Origin: Actinomycetota bacterium
GTDB lineage: Bacteria > Actinomycetota > Acidimicrobiia > Acidimicrobiales > Ilumatobacteraceae
DNA length: 46,615 nt
Assembly: GCA_016213625.1 (NCBI GenBank)
Contig: JACQZZ010000076.1
Location: 1-46,615 of the forward strand
Direction: 5' to 3'
Shown: positions 8,242 to 15,843 of the stretch, one piece after another
How positions within the stretch are numbered: the first letter of the stretch is position 1
How the letters are laid out: each line of letters starts with the position of its first letter
The notes under the pieces: model-generated
The model's input: only the letters and a program-made list of their open reading frames with translations
What the model was told of the DNA's origin: nothing
The model's database searches: none
Program-made: the position numbers and the translations under genes

Positions 8242-9216
8242 ATGGAGATGAGCCCGCAGACCGTCCGCAGCACTGGCTTCAAGGTCGTCAAGAAGGGCTA
8301 CGACCCTGCGGAGGTCGACGCCTTCAAGGAACAGGTCGCGTCCGCGGTCGAGTTCGCCCAGAACCAGGCCACTGCGATGGAGGCTCGTGCCCGTGCCGCC
8401 GTGGCCAAGTTGCAGGAAGTGTCGCAGCAGGTGGCCAGTGGCGCGACGCACGCGCCGTCGGCCTCTCCCGGAGGCGACGCCGAGGTCATCAGCCGCACCC
8501 TGCTGCTGGCGCAACGCACCGCCGACGCCACGGTGGCCGACGCCCGCGTGGAGGCCGAGTCGCTGTTGGCCAACGCCCGCGACGAGGCCGGCCGCGTGCT
8601 CGACTCGGCGCGCACCATGGCCGCCAAGGCGGTCGACGACGCCCGTTACGAAGCTCGCCGCGCGGTCGACGACGAGCGAGTGAAGGCCGAGAACGAAGTG
8701 CAGGCGCTGTTGGCCCGTCGCGACTTCCTGCTCGCCGACGTCGATCATCTCGAGCAGTACCTGCAGGCACAGCGCGAGCGGCTGCGCGACGCGGCGGTGC
8801 AGATCCACGAACTCGTCGAACGCGTGCCCGGCGGTCTGGGCGACATGCGTCGGCCCCTCTTGTCGGCGTCGGCCGACCCCTTGCCGGCGTCGATGTCGGC
8901 GTTGCCCCCCGATCAGGCGCCCACCGGCGAGATCGCCGTGCCGTCCGGTGCGTCGTCGGTCGACGACCTGCCGCCGCCCCCGCGTGTGTCGTTCGCCGAG
9001 GCACCCACCGGCGAGATCCCTCGTCCCGACACGCCGGCACCCGCCGCCATCTCGGCGCTCGCGATGTCCGCCGATCCCGATGCGCAGGACCACGTGTGGC
9101 GCATGCTCGACGAAGAGGTCGCCCAGCGCGGGCTCGACAACACCGGCGAGATCCCGCGGCCGGCGGAAGCCGTCGAGCCGAACCCGTTCCACATCGACGA
9201 CGAAGAAGTCCAGTGA
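8242..9216 (+). CDS. divIVA: DivIVA/Wag31 polar growth and septum-site protein
   Basis: 324 residues. The N-terminal membrane-curvature domain is clear (SPQTVRSTGFKVVKKGYDPAEVDAFKEQV) and is followed by a long alanine-rich coiled coil to about residue 200. A low-complexity Pro/Ala tail repeats a T-G-E-I motif three times (APTGEIAVP, APTGEIPRP, NTGEIPRP). DivIVA/Wag31 marks poles and septa and organises the cell-wall elongation machinery. The gene directly follows sepF. ATG 8242 is preferred to ATG 8248 because of the upstream -10-like box. The tail's role is unknown. Confidence 0.93.
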   Translation: MEMSPQTVRSTGFKVVKKGYDPAEVDAFKEQVASAVEFAQNQATAMEARARAAVAKLQEVSQQVASGATHAPSASPGGDAEVISRTLLLAQRTADATVADARVEAESLLANARDEAGRVLDSARTMAAKAVDDARYEARRAVDDERVKAENEVQALLARRDFLLADVDHLEQYLQAQRERLRDAAVQIHELVERVPGGLGDMRRPLLSASADPLPASMSALPPDQAPTGEIAVPSGASSVDDLPPPPRVSFAEAPTGEIPRPDTPAPAAISALAMSADPDAQDHVWRMLDEEVAQRGLDNTGEIPRPAEAVEPNPFHIDDEEVQ

Positions 9217-9236
9217 CCGCGGCGGCACCTTGCCGC

Positions 9237-9242
9237 TACCAT
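9237..9242 (+). promoter_or_regulatory. Candidate -10 box (TACCAT) for the ileS leader
   Basis: TACCAT lies just after the divIVA stop and about 7 bases before the T-box leader begins. A weak -35-like TGACCG sits 17 bases upstream (9214-9219) and overlaps the divIVA stop codon. Confidence 0.35.
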
Positions 9243-9248
9243 TGACCA

Positions 9249-9457
9249 TCACGGCGACGACGAGGCCATCACCTCCGAGCCTTCGGAAGAACGGTCGGTG
9301 CACCACACCGGCTCACTAGAACCGAACGGGTCCAGCCCGACATCGCTGGCGAACACGAGTGGCACCGGCCCGTGGGCCGTCGGCAATCAGGGTGGTACCG
9401 CGGGTCTCGGCTCGTCCCTGGGGACAACGATTCCAGGAAAGTACCCAGGAGCACCTC
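9249..9457 (+). promoter_or_regulatory. Ultrashort-stem T-box riboswitch (tRNA-Ile) in front of ileS
   Basis: This leader senses uncharged tRNA-Ile. The T-box core AGGGTGGTACCGCG is at 9389-9402. Its TGGT (9393-9396) can pair with the ACCA end of tRNA-Ile. Upstream, the specifier hairpin contains ATC (an Ile codon) at 9268-9270, followed by the linker GAGCCTTCGGAAGAACGG and the stem II segment AGAACCGAACGGG. This matches the layout of actinobacterial ileS T-boxes with a short stem I that act on translation. CCTGGG at 9417-9422 is complementary to CCCAGG at 9444-9449, which overlaps the ileS ribosome site AGGAG (9447-9451), so it can form the sequestering hairpin. Confidence 0.92.
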
Positions 9458-12400
9458 ATGGCCTACCCGAACGTGCAACCGCAGCCCTCGTTCCCCTCCG
9501 TCGAGCGCGACATCCTCGCGCGCTGGGACACCGACCACACGTTCCAGGCATCCATCGATCAGCGCGCCGACGCCGACGAGTACGTCTTCTACGACGGACC
9601 TCCGTTCGCCAACGGTCTGCCGCACTACGGCCACCTCCTCACCGGGTTCGTGAAGGACGCCGTGCCGCGCTACCGCACGATGCGCGGCCAGCAGGTGCAC
9701 CGCCGCTTCGGATGGGACTGCCACGGCCTCCCGGCCGAGGTGGTGGCCGAGAAGGAGCTCGGCATCAGCGGTCACCCGGCGATCACCCGATTCGGCATCG
9801 ACAAGTTCAACGACGCGTGCCGCACCAGCGTGTTGCGCTTCACCGACGACTGGCACCGGTACGTCACCCGCCAGGCGCGGTGGGTCGACTTCGACAACGA
9901 CTACAAGACGCTCGACACCTCCTACATGGAGAGCGTCATGTGGGCGTTCAAGACCCTGTTCGACAAGGGACTCGTGTACGAGGGGTTCCGGGTGCTGGCG
10001 TACTGCTGGCGTTGCGAGACACCGCTCAGCAACACCGAGACCCGCATGGACGACGTGTACCGCGATCGGCAGGATCCTGCGCTGACCGTGGCGTTCGAAC
10101 TGGAGACGGGTGAGAAGATGCTCGCCTGGACCACCACGCCGTGGACGCTGCCCGCCAACCTCGCGCTCGCGGTCGGTCCCGAGATCGACTACGCGGTGAT
10201 GGAGGAGAACGGGCAGCGCTACCTCCTGGCGGAGGCACGGCTGGGCGCGTACGAGAAGGAACTGGCCGGCGCCACCCAGATCGGCACGCTCGCGGGCGCC
10301 GAGCTGGTGGGTCGCAAGTACAAGCCGCTGTTCCCGTTCCTCGTGGACACCCCGAATGCGTTCCACGTGGTGGCTGCCGACTACGTGAGCACCGACGACG
10401 GCACGGGTGTGGTGCACATGGCGCCGGGCTTCGGCGAGGAGGACCAGATCGCCTGCAACGCCGTGGGCATCCCCACCGTGTGCCCGATGGACGAGCACGG
10501 TCGCTACACCGCCGAGATCGCCCCCTGGAAGGGCATCCACGTGTTCGACGCGAATCCGGAGGTCATCAAGGACCTCAAGGCCCGCGGTGTGGTCGTGCGG
10601 CACGACTCGTACAACCACTCCTACCCGCACTGCTGGCGCTGCAGCGAACCGCTCGTGTACCGCGCGATCAGCTCGTGGTTCGTGGAGGTCACCAAGTTCA
10701 AGGACCGCATGGTCGAGCTCAACCAGCAGATCCGCTGGGTGCCCGAGCACATCAAGGAAGGCAGCTTCGGCAAGTGGCTGGCCAACGCCCGCGACTGGAG
10801 CATCAGCCGCAACCGCTTCTGGGGCTCGCCCATCCCGGTGTGGAAGAGCGACGATCCGGAGTACCCGCGCCTCGACGTGTACGGCAGCCTCGCCGACCTC
10901 GAGCGTGACTTCGGCGTGTCGGTCACCGACCTGCACCGCCCCTTCGTCGACGATCTGGTGCGGCCCAACCCCGACGACCCCACCGGGAAGTCGATGATGC
11001 GGCGCGTCCCCGAGGTGCTCGACTGCTGGTTCGAGAGCGGCTCGATGCCGTTCGCCCAGGTGCACTACCCGTTCGAGAACGCCGAGTGGTTCGAGAGCCA
11101 CTACCCGGGCGACTTCATCGTCGAGTACATCGGCCAGACCCGCGGCTGGTTCTACACCCTTCACGTGCTGGCCACCGCCCTGTTCGACCGGCCCAGCTTC
11201 AACACGTGCGTCAGCCACGGCATCGTTCTCGGCGACGACGGGCAGAAGATGTCGAAGACGCTGAAGAACTACCCCGATCCGATGATGGTGTTCGACACCT
11301 ACGGCAGCGATGCGATGCGGTGGTACCTCCTCAGCTCGCCCATCCTCCGCGGCACGGATCTGGTGGTCACCGAGGACGGCATCCGCGACACCGTCCGCCA
11401 GGTGATGCTGCCCATCTGGAACACGTACTACTTCCTGTCGCTGTACGCGAACGCGGCGGGTACCACCGGCACGTTCCGCACCGACAGCACCGATGTGCTC
11501 GATCGCTACATCCTGGCCAAGGCCCACGACCTGGTGTCCGAGCTCACCACCACCATGGACGAGTACGACCTGTTCGCGGCGTGCGGTTCGGTGCGGTCGT
11601 TCCTCGACGCGCTCACCAACTGGTACGTGCGCCGCAGCCGCGATCGGTTCTGGGCCGGCGACCAGGATGCGATCGACACCCTGCACACCGTGCTCGTGCT
11701 GCTGACGCGCGTGCTCGCGCCGTTGCTGCCGTTGATCACCGAGGAGATCCACACCGGGTTGACCGGGGAGCGCAGCGTGCACCTCACCGACTGGCCGGAT
11801 CAGGCCACCATCCCTGCCGATCGCGAGTTGGTCGAGACGATGGACCTCGCACGCGACGTGTGCAACGCCACGCTGCGCCTCCGCAAGACCCACCAGCGCC
11901 GCGTGCGGCAACCGCTCGCGTCGCTGGAGGTGGCCGTTGCGGGAGCCGATCGTCTGGCGCCGTTCGTCGACCTGCTCGCCGACGAGGTGAACGTGAAGTC
12001 GGTGTCGCTCACCGACGACGTCGCGTCCGTGGCCACGTTCGACCTCCAGGTGGTGCCCGCCGCCGTGGGGCCGCGGCTTGGCGGACAGACCCAACAGGTC
12101 ATCAAGGCGGTCAAGTCGGGCGACTGGCAGCGCACCGACGACGGCGTCGTCGCCGGGGGAGTGGCACTGCACGAGGGCGAGTACACCCTGAAGCTCGTCG
12201 TGCAGGGCGACGGTGCGAGCGCGCCGCTGTCGTCGTGCAACGGCGTCGTGGTGCTGGACACCGAGATCACGCCCGAGCTGGAGGCCGAAGGGGTCACCCG
12301 CGACCTCGTCCGCCTGGTACAGCAGGCTCGGCGCGACGCCGGGCTGCAGGTGAGCGATCGCATCTCGCTGACGCTCGGAGTGCCCGAGTCCATCCGGCGC

Positions 12401-12526
12401 CAGGTCACCCCGTTCCAACACCTGCTCACCGATGCCACGCTGGCCACCTCGCTGGCATGGGGGAGCGGCGAACCGAACGCCGAACTCGATGGCGAACCGG
12501 TGCACATCGCCGTCGCGGTGGCCTGA
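9458..12526 (+). CDS. ileS: Isoleucyl-tRNA synthetase, type 2 (eukaryote-like)
   Basis: 1022 residues. IleS charges tRNA-Ile and edits valine in its CP1 domain. The class I signature is HYGH (His56-His59, in [12 protein letters not shown]) and the second is KMSKT at about residue 597 ([16 protein letters not shown]). The C-terminal extension ([23 protein letters not shown]) and the HYGH form are typical of the type 2 enzymes that many Actinobacteria use. Type 2 enzymes are generally mupirocin-tolerant; that property is family knowledge, not visible here. The frame is open upstream through the leader, but ATG 9458 has AGGAG 6 bases before it and is the start controlled by the T-box. Confidence 0.96.
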   Translation: MAYPNVQPQPSFPSVERDILARWDTDHTFQASIDQRADADEYVFYDGPPFANGLPHYGHLLTGFVKDAVPRYRTMRGQQVHRRFGWDCHGLPAEVVAEKELGISGHPAITRFGIDKFNDACRTSVLRFTDDWHRYVTRQARWVDFDNDYKTLDTSYMESVMWAFKTLFDKGLVYEGFRVLAYCWRCETPLSNTETRMDDVYRDRQDPALTVAFELETGEKMLAWTTTPWTLPANLALAVGPEIDYAVMEENGQRYLLAEARLGAYEKELAGATQIGTLAGAELVGRKYKPLFPFLVDTPNAFHVVAADYVSTDDGTGVVHMAPGFGEEDQIACNAVGIPTVCPMDEHGRYTAEIAPWKGIHVFDANPEVIKDLKARGVVVRHDSYNHSYPHCWRCSEPLVYRAISSWFVEVTKFKDRMVELNQQIRWVPEHIKEGSFGKWLANARDWSISRNRFWGSPIPVWKSDDPEYPRLDVYGSLADLERDFGVSVTDLHRPFVDDLVRPNPDDPTGKSMMRRVPEVLDCWFESGSMPFAQVHYPFENAEWFESHYPGDFIVEYIGQTRGWFYTLHVLATALFDRPSFNTCVSHGIVLGDDGQKMSKTLKNYPDPMMVFDTYGSDAMRWYLLSSPILRGTDLVVTEDGIRDTVRQVMLPIWNTYYFLSLYANAAGTTGTFRTDSTDVLDRYILAKAHDLVSELTTTMDEYDLFAACGSVRSFLDALTNWYVRRSRDRFWAGDQDAIDTLHTVLVLLTRVLAPLLPLITEEIHTGLTGERSVHLTDWPDQATIPADRELVETMDLARDVCNATLRLRKTHQRRVRQPLASLEVAVAGADRLAPFVDLLADEVNVKSVSLTDDVASVATFDLQVVPAAVGPRLGGQTQQVIKAVKSGDWQRTDDGVVAGGVALHEGEYTLKLVVQGDGASAPLSSCNGVVVLDTEITPELEAEGVTRDLVRLVQQARRDAGLQVSDRISLTLGVPESIRRQVTPFQHLLTDATLATSLAWGSGEPNAELDGEPVHIAVAVA

Positions 12527-12535
12527 CCGAACACC

Positions 12536-12853
12536 ATGGGCGACCCGGTGCGGCCCCACCCCGATGGTGCCGTCGTCGCGGTGCGGGCGGTACCCGGTGC
12601 GAGCGCGGCGAAGTTGATGGGCCTGCACGGCGATGAACTGCGAATCCGGGTGTGTAGCCCACCCATCGACGGCCGGGCGAACGAAGAACTCTGCGAGGTC
12701 CTGGCGAAGGTGCTCGGCAGGCGCGCCCGCGAGGTGACGGTCGTGGCCGGGCACACGGCGCGCTCGAAGCAACTGTTGGTGGCCGCGACGCCCGCGGAGG
12801 TGCGGGCCGCGCTGTCGCCGTGGATCGGCCGTTCAGCGGCTCCGGAGCGATAG
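12536..12853 (+). CDS. DUF167 (YggU-family) protein
   Basis: 105 residues. The family signature is visible: VRAVPGASAAKLMG near the start, then LRIRVCSPPIDGRANEELCEVLAKVLG and VVAGHTARSKQLLV. The fold is a small alpha/beta domain; no biochemical function is established for the family. It begins 9 bases after ileS with no obvious ribosome site, so it is probably read through from ileS. Its stop TAG (12851-12853) overlaps a TAGCAT that could be the -10 of the next gene. Confidence 0.85.
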   Translation: MGDPVRPHPDGAVVAVRAVPGASAAKLMGLHGDELRIRVCSPPIDGRANEELCEVLAKVLGRRAREVTVVAGHTARSKQLLVAATPAEVRAALSPWIGRSAAPER

Positions 12854-12856
12854 CAT
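12851..12856 (+). promoter_or_regulatory. Candidate -10 box (TAGCAT) for the DksA-like gene
   Basis: TAGCAT overlaps the DUF167 stop codon. It would give a leader of about 27 bases with a good ribosome site, GGAGG at 12876-12880, before ATG 12890. Confidence 0.3.
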
Positions 12857-12889
12857 CCGGCGGTCACAAGCACACGGAGGTTGAGCTCG

Positions 12890-13801
12890 ATGGCCACGGC
12901 CAAGAAGGCACCCGCGAAGAAGGCAGCGCCCGCGAAGAAGGCCGCTGCGCCTGCCAAGAAGGCCGCTCCGGCGCCGAAGAAGGCCGCCACTCCTGCGAAG
13001 AAGGTCGCTCCGGCGCCTGCCAAGAAGGCTGCTCCGGCGCCTGCCAAGAAGGTCGCTCCGGCGAAGAAGGCTGCTCCGGCGCCTGCCAAGAAGGCGGCCC
13101 CGGCGAAGAAGACTGCTCCGGCGCCTGCCAAGAAGGCCGCTCCGGCGCCCGCGAAGAAGGCAGTGCCCGCACCGAAGAAGGCTGCCGCTCCGGCACCGAA
13201 GAAGGCCACTCCGGCCCCGACCACGAAGGCAGCGACCCCTGTGACGAAGGCTGCCGCTCCGGCACCGAAGAAGGCTGCTGCGGCACCCTCCCCGAAGAAG
13301 GCAGTCGCTGTCGCCGAGGCGCCGGTCAAGAAGGCCGCTCCGGCCAAGAAAGCCGCACCGGTGAAGACCGGCCCCGAGAAGCCCGTGGTGAAGGGCGTCA
13401 CCAAGGAGGGCATCGCCTACACCAAGGACTTCGACGCGAAGTTCCTCACCTCCATGCGCGCCCTGTTGCTCACCGAGCGGGCCGATCTCATCGGTCAGGC
13501 CGAGGGGCTCGAACTCGAGGCGCACAATCTCATCGAGGAGCAGGAGATGGGTGACGTCCAGTTCGACGACGAGGGCGGCGAGGGCGACACGATGGTCGTC
13601 GAGCGCGAGCGCGACCTCGCACTGAGCGCGCAGGCCCGTCAGATCATCGCCGACATCGACGCTGCGCTGTTGCGCCTGCTCGACGGTTCGTACGGCTACT
13701 CCATCGAGTCCGGCCGTCCCATCCCGCGTGAGCGCCTCGAGGCCATCCCGTGGGCGACCGTGCTCGTCGAGGAGAAGGTCGGCGGGATCGGTCGCCGATG
13801 A
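12890..13801 (+). CDS. DksA/TraR-like protein with Lys/Ala/Pro-rich N-terminal tail and no zinc cysteines
   Basis: 303 residues in two parts. Residues 1 to about 165 are an imperfect repeat of P-A-K-K-A-A units, resembling histone H1 tails or mycobacterial HupB. The C-terminal part resembles the DksA/TraR coiled coil and zinc-finger region (MRALLLTERADLIGQAEGLE, then DIDAALLRLLDGSYGYSIESG). In canonical members that finger has four cysteines (YGxCxxCG ... CxxC). Here the region reads YGYSIESGRPIPRERLEAIPW and contains none. ATG 12890 was chosen over TTG 12881 because GGAGG ends at 12880. It overlaps lspA by ATGA. A nucleoid or RNA-polymerase-binding role is possible but unproven. Confidence 0.75.
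   Translation: MATAKKAPAKKAAPAKKAAAPAKKAAPAPKKAATPAKKVAPAPAKKAAPAPAKKVAPAKKAAPAPAKKAAPAKKTAPAPAKKAAPAPAKKAVPAPKKAAAPAPKKATPAPTTKAATPVTKAAAPAPKKAAAAPSPKKAVAVAEAPVKKAAPAKKAAPVKTGPEKPVVKGVTKEGIAYTKDFDAKFLTSMRALLLTERADLIGQAEGLELEAHNLIEEQEMGDVQFDDEGGEGDTMVVERERDLALSAQARQIIADIDAALLRLLDGSYGYSIESGRPIPRERLEAIPWATVLVEEKVGGIGRR
12899..13371 (+). repeat. Imperfect tandem repeats coding the Lys/Ala/Pro tail
   Basis: Units built from GCC-AAG-AAG-GC-GCTCCGGCG-type segments recur with small length changes of whole codons through the N-terminal half of the DksA-like gene. Such tracts expand and contract in frame, so length will probably vary between strains. Confidence 0.8.
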
Positions 13802-14301
13802 CCGAGGGCGAGCCCAGCGCCTCGGAACGCACCCGCAGCCTGCTGCCGCTCACCCTCCTCATCGCTGCGGCGGTCGTGGTGGTGGATCAGCTCACGAAGC
13901 ACTGGGCGGTCAGCAACCTGGCCGGTGCAGCACCGCGCCACGTCATCTGGACCCTGCAGTGGAATCTGTCGTTCAACAGCGGCATGGCGTTCTCCCGTGG
14001 ACAGGGCATGGGTGTCGTCATCGGCCTCATCGCGCTCGTCGTGGTGGTCGTCATCATCGGTGCTGTCCGCACCAACACCGATCGGCTCGTCGCCGTCGCC
14101 GCCGGCCTCGTGGCCGGGGGTGCACTCGGCAACGTGGTCGACCGGCTGTTCCGGGGCGATGGGCTCATGCGCGGCGCGGTCATCGACTTCATCGACTTCC
14201 AGTGGTTCCCCATCTTCAACGTGGCCGACATGGCCGTGAACGTCGGTGGCGCACTGTTCATCATCTGGTCGCTGTTCGGCGCCAGGAAGGCCACAGCATG
14301 A
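13798..14301 (+). CDS. lspA: Prolipoprotein signal peptidase LspA (signal peptidase II)
   Basis: 167 residues and four predicted membrane helices. The aspartic protease removes signal peptides from lipoproteins after diacylglycerol attachment. Catalytic aspartates are Asp115 (GNVVDRLF) and Asp144 (FNVADMAVN). The conserved DQLTKHWA near residue 30 and FNSGMAFS near 60 are also present. The start overlaps the previous stop (ATGA), as does its own stop with rluD. A lipoprotein substrate with a clear lipobox is encoded at 25998-26495. Confidence 0.96.
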   Translation: MTEGEPSASERTRSLLPLTLLIAAAVVVVDQLTKHWAVSNLAGAAPRHVIWTLQWNLSFNSGMAFSRGQGMGVVIGLIALVVVVVIIGAVRTNTDRLVAVAAGLVAGGALGNVVDRLFRGDGLMRGAVIDFIDFQWFPIFNVADMAVNVGGALFIIWSLFGARKATA

Positions 14302-15227
14302 TCCAGGAAGAGATCCCGGCGGCGCTCGCAGGTGAGCGACTCGACCGTGTCGTGGCCCTCATCGCGGAGTGCAGCCGGAGCGATGCACAGGCGCTCATCG
14401 GCGCGGGCGGCGTGTTGGTCGACGGCGAACCGCACCCCGTGGGCAAGCTGCGGTTGAAGGAGGGTCAGGTGGTGCAGGTGGATCCCACGCTGCTGCCGTC
14501 GCCCACCGGCCCCGAGGCCGACCCCACGGTGGAGTTCACCGTGGTGTACGCCGACGACCACCTCATCGTCGTCGACAAGCCCGCCGGGCTCGTGGTGCAC
14601 CCTGGCGCGGGCAACCCGTCGGGCACGCTCGTCAACGGCCTGCTCGCTCGCTTCCCCGAGATCGTCGATGTCGGCGAGTCACATCGCCCCGGCATCGTGC
14701 ACCGTCTCGACCTCGGCACCTCGGGGCTGCTGGCCGTCGCCCGCACGCAGCGGGCGTATCACGAACTGGTCGACGCGCTCTCGAACCGCGACATGGGTCG
14801 GGTGTACCGCACGCTCGTGTGGGGCCATCCGGCGAATCCGCACGGGGTGATCGACGCTCCCATCGGTCGCGACCACCGCGACCCGATGCGCATGGCCGTC
14901 GTCGTCGACGGAAAGCCCGCCCGCACCCGCTATCACGTACTGCGACACTTCCGTGCTCCCGCGGAGGTCACGTCGCTCGAGTGCCGCCTGGAATCCGGCC
15001 GCACGCACCAGATCCGCGTGCACCTGTCGGCCATCGGCCATCCGGTCGTGGGCGACCCCACCTATGGTGGCGTGCGCAGCGGCGTGGTCTCGCCGCGGCC
15101 GTTCCTGCACGCGGCACGACTCGAGTTGGCCCATCCGGTGACCCGTGAGCCGATGGCCTTCGACTCGACGATGCCCGACGACCTCGCCGACATCGAGGCC
15201 TCCCTGGAGGAATGGCCGGCCGACTGA
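14298..15227 (+). CDS. rluD: RluD-family 23S rRNA pseudouridine synthase
   Basis: 309 residues. An N-terminal S4 RNA-binding domain (about residues 1-65, LDRVVALIAECSRSDAQALI) is followed by the RluA/RluD catalytic domain. Family motifs are VVDKPAGLVVHPG, GIVHRLDLGTSGLL with catalytic Asp138, and LECRLESGRTHQIRVHL. These enzymes isomerise uridines in helix 69 of 23S rRNA. The lspA-rluD pair is widely conserved. The exact target sites cannot be read from sequence. The stop codon is the first base triplet of a 13-bp tandem repeat. Confidence 0.93.
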   Translation: MIQEEIPAALAGERLDRVVALIAECSRSDAQALIGAGGVLVDGEPHPVGKLRLKEGQVVQVDPTLLPSPTGPEADPTVEFTVVYADDHLIVVDKPAGLVVHPGAGNPSGTLVNGLLARFPEIVDVGESHRPGIVHRLDLGTSGLLAVARTQRAYHELVDALSNRDMGRVYRTLVWGHPANPHGVIDAPIGRDHRDPMRMAVVVDGKPARTRYHVLRHFRAPAEVTSLECRLESGRTHQIRVHLSAIGHPVVGDPTYGGVRSGVVSPRPFLHAARLELAHPVTREPMAFDSTMPDDLADIEASLEEWPAD

Positions 15228-15276
15228 GTTGGCTGGCTGAGTTGGCTGGCTGAGTTGGCCGGCTGAGTTGACTGGG
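15225..15276. repeat. Four tandem copies of a 13-bp unit at the rluD stop
   Basis: TGAGTTGGCTGGC occurs twice exactly and then twice with substitutions. The first copy starts with the rluD stop codon. Thirteen is not a multiple of three, so the copies put stops in further frames. Confidence 0.9.
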
Positions 15277-15287
15277 GGTCAGCCAGC
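15232..15287. terminator. Possible bidirectional terminator between convergent rluD and the Rrf2 gene
   Basis: GCTGGCTGA (15232-15240, repeated at 15245-15253) is the exact reverse complement of TCAGCCAGC (15279-15287), which contains the stop codon of the minus-strand gene. Both transcripts can form a 9-bp stem. There is no T-tract. Confidence 0.4.
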
Positions 15288-15746
15288 GTCGAGCGTGGCA
15301 GTGAGCCGCGCTTCGGGCCACGACGCGGTGCCCTGTGCAGCGTCGGCCACCGACTGCAGCGTGAACGCGTCCATCAGTAGGCGCATCTGTTCGCCCGCCG
15401 ATTTCCAGATGGCGAGCAGCACGCACTGCCCTTCGTGGTCGCACGCACCGTCCTGGTGCGGCTCGCCGAAGTCGCCGAGGCTGATGGGACCGTCGACGGC
15501 GCTGAGGATCTCGCTGATGCGGATCTCGGCTGCCGGGCGGGCCAGGACGTACCCGCCGCCGACACCGCGCTTGGACCGCACGAGCCCGGCCCCTTTCAGC
15601 GCGAGCAGGATCTGCTCGAGGTAGGGCTGGGGGATCCCCGTGCGCTCGGCGATGTCGCGCACCGACGTGGGGCCGGGCGAGCTCTGGTGCAACGCGAGCG
15701 AGAGCAGTGCCCTGCACGCATAGTCGCCTTTGCTCGAAACCCTCAC
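15279..15746 (-). CDS. Rrf2-family transcriptional regulator
   Basis: 155 residues. The winged helix-turn-helix is clear: MRVSSKGDYACRALLSLALH, then SVRDIAERTGIPQPYLEQIL and GLVRSKRGVGGGYVLARP, all typical of Rrf2 (IscR, NsrR, RsrR, CymR). Cysteines are Cys11, Cys102 and Cys108. The C-x5-C pair at 102/108 sits where Fe-S members bind their cluster, but the usual third cysteine there is missing. GTG 15746 was chosen over TTG 15755 because it gives the conserved N-terminus and lies 7 bases after a TAGATT box. The likely target is itself and/or the divergent phosphodiesterase gene. Confidence 0.88.
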   Translation of the reverse strand: MRVSSKGDYACRALLSLALHQSSPGPTSVRDIAERTGIPQPYLEQILLALKGAGLVRSKRGVGGGYVLARPAAEIRISEILSAVDGPISLGDFGEPHQDGACDHEGQCVLLAIWKSAGEQMRLLMDAFTLQSVADAAQGTASWPEARLTATLDAG

Positions 15747-15753
15747 GACGAGC

Positions 15754-15759
15754 AATCTA
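15754..15759 (-). promoter_or_regulatory. Candidate -10 box (TAGATT) for the leaderless Rrf2 gene
   Basis: On the minus strand TAGATT is followed by 7 bases and then GTG 15746, with no Shine-Dalgarno. Confidence 0.45.
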
Positions 15760-15843
15760 GTGGGCCGTACCCGGTCTCGCGGTGTTGCCCCGCCGACGTG
15801 TGAGTGGCGCCGGTGGTACTGGTCGTGGTGGACTGGCGAGACC

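Noticed and set aside
9359..9457. Upstream extension of ileS to an earlier in-frame start
   Set aside because: These bases form the 3' part of the T-box leader; the start with AGGAG and the correct N-terminus is 9458.
9269..12772. 1167-codon open frame on the minus strand opposite ileS
   Set aside because: Antisense shadow of ileS, running through the T-box; no recognisable domain or ribosome site.
12881..12889. TTG 12881 as start of the DksA-like gene
   Set aside because: It abuts the GGAGG ribosome site with no spacer; ATG 12890 has proper spacing.
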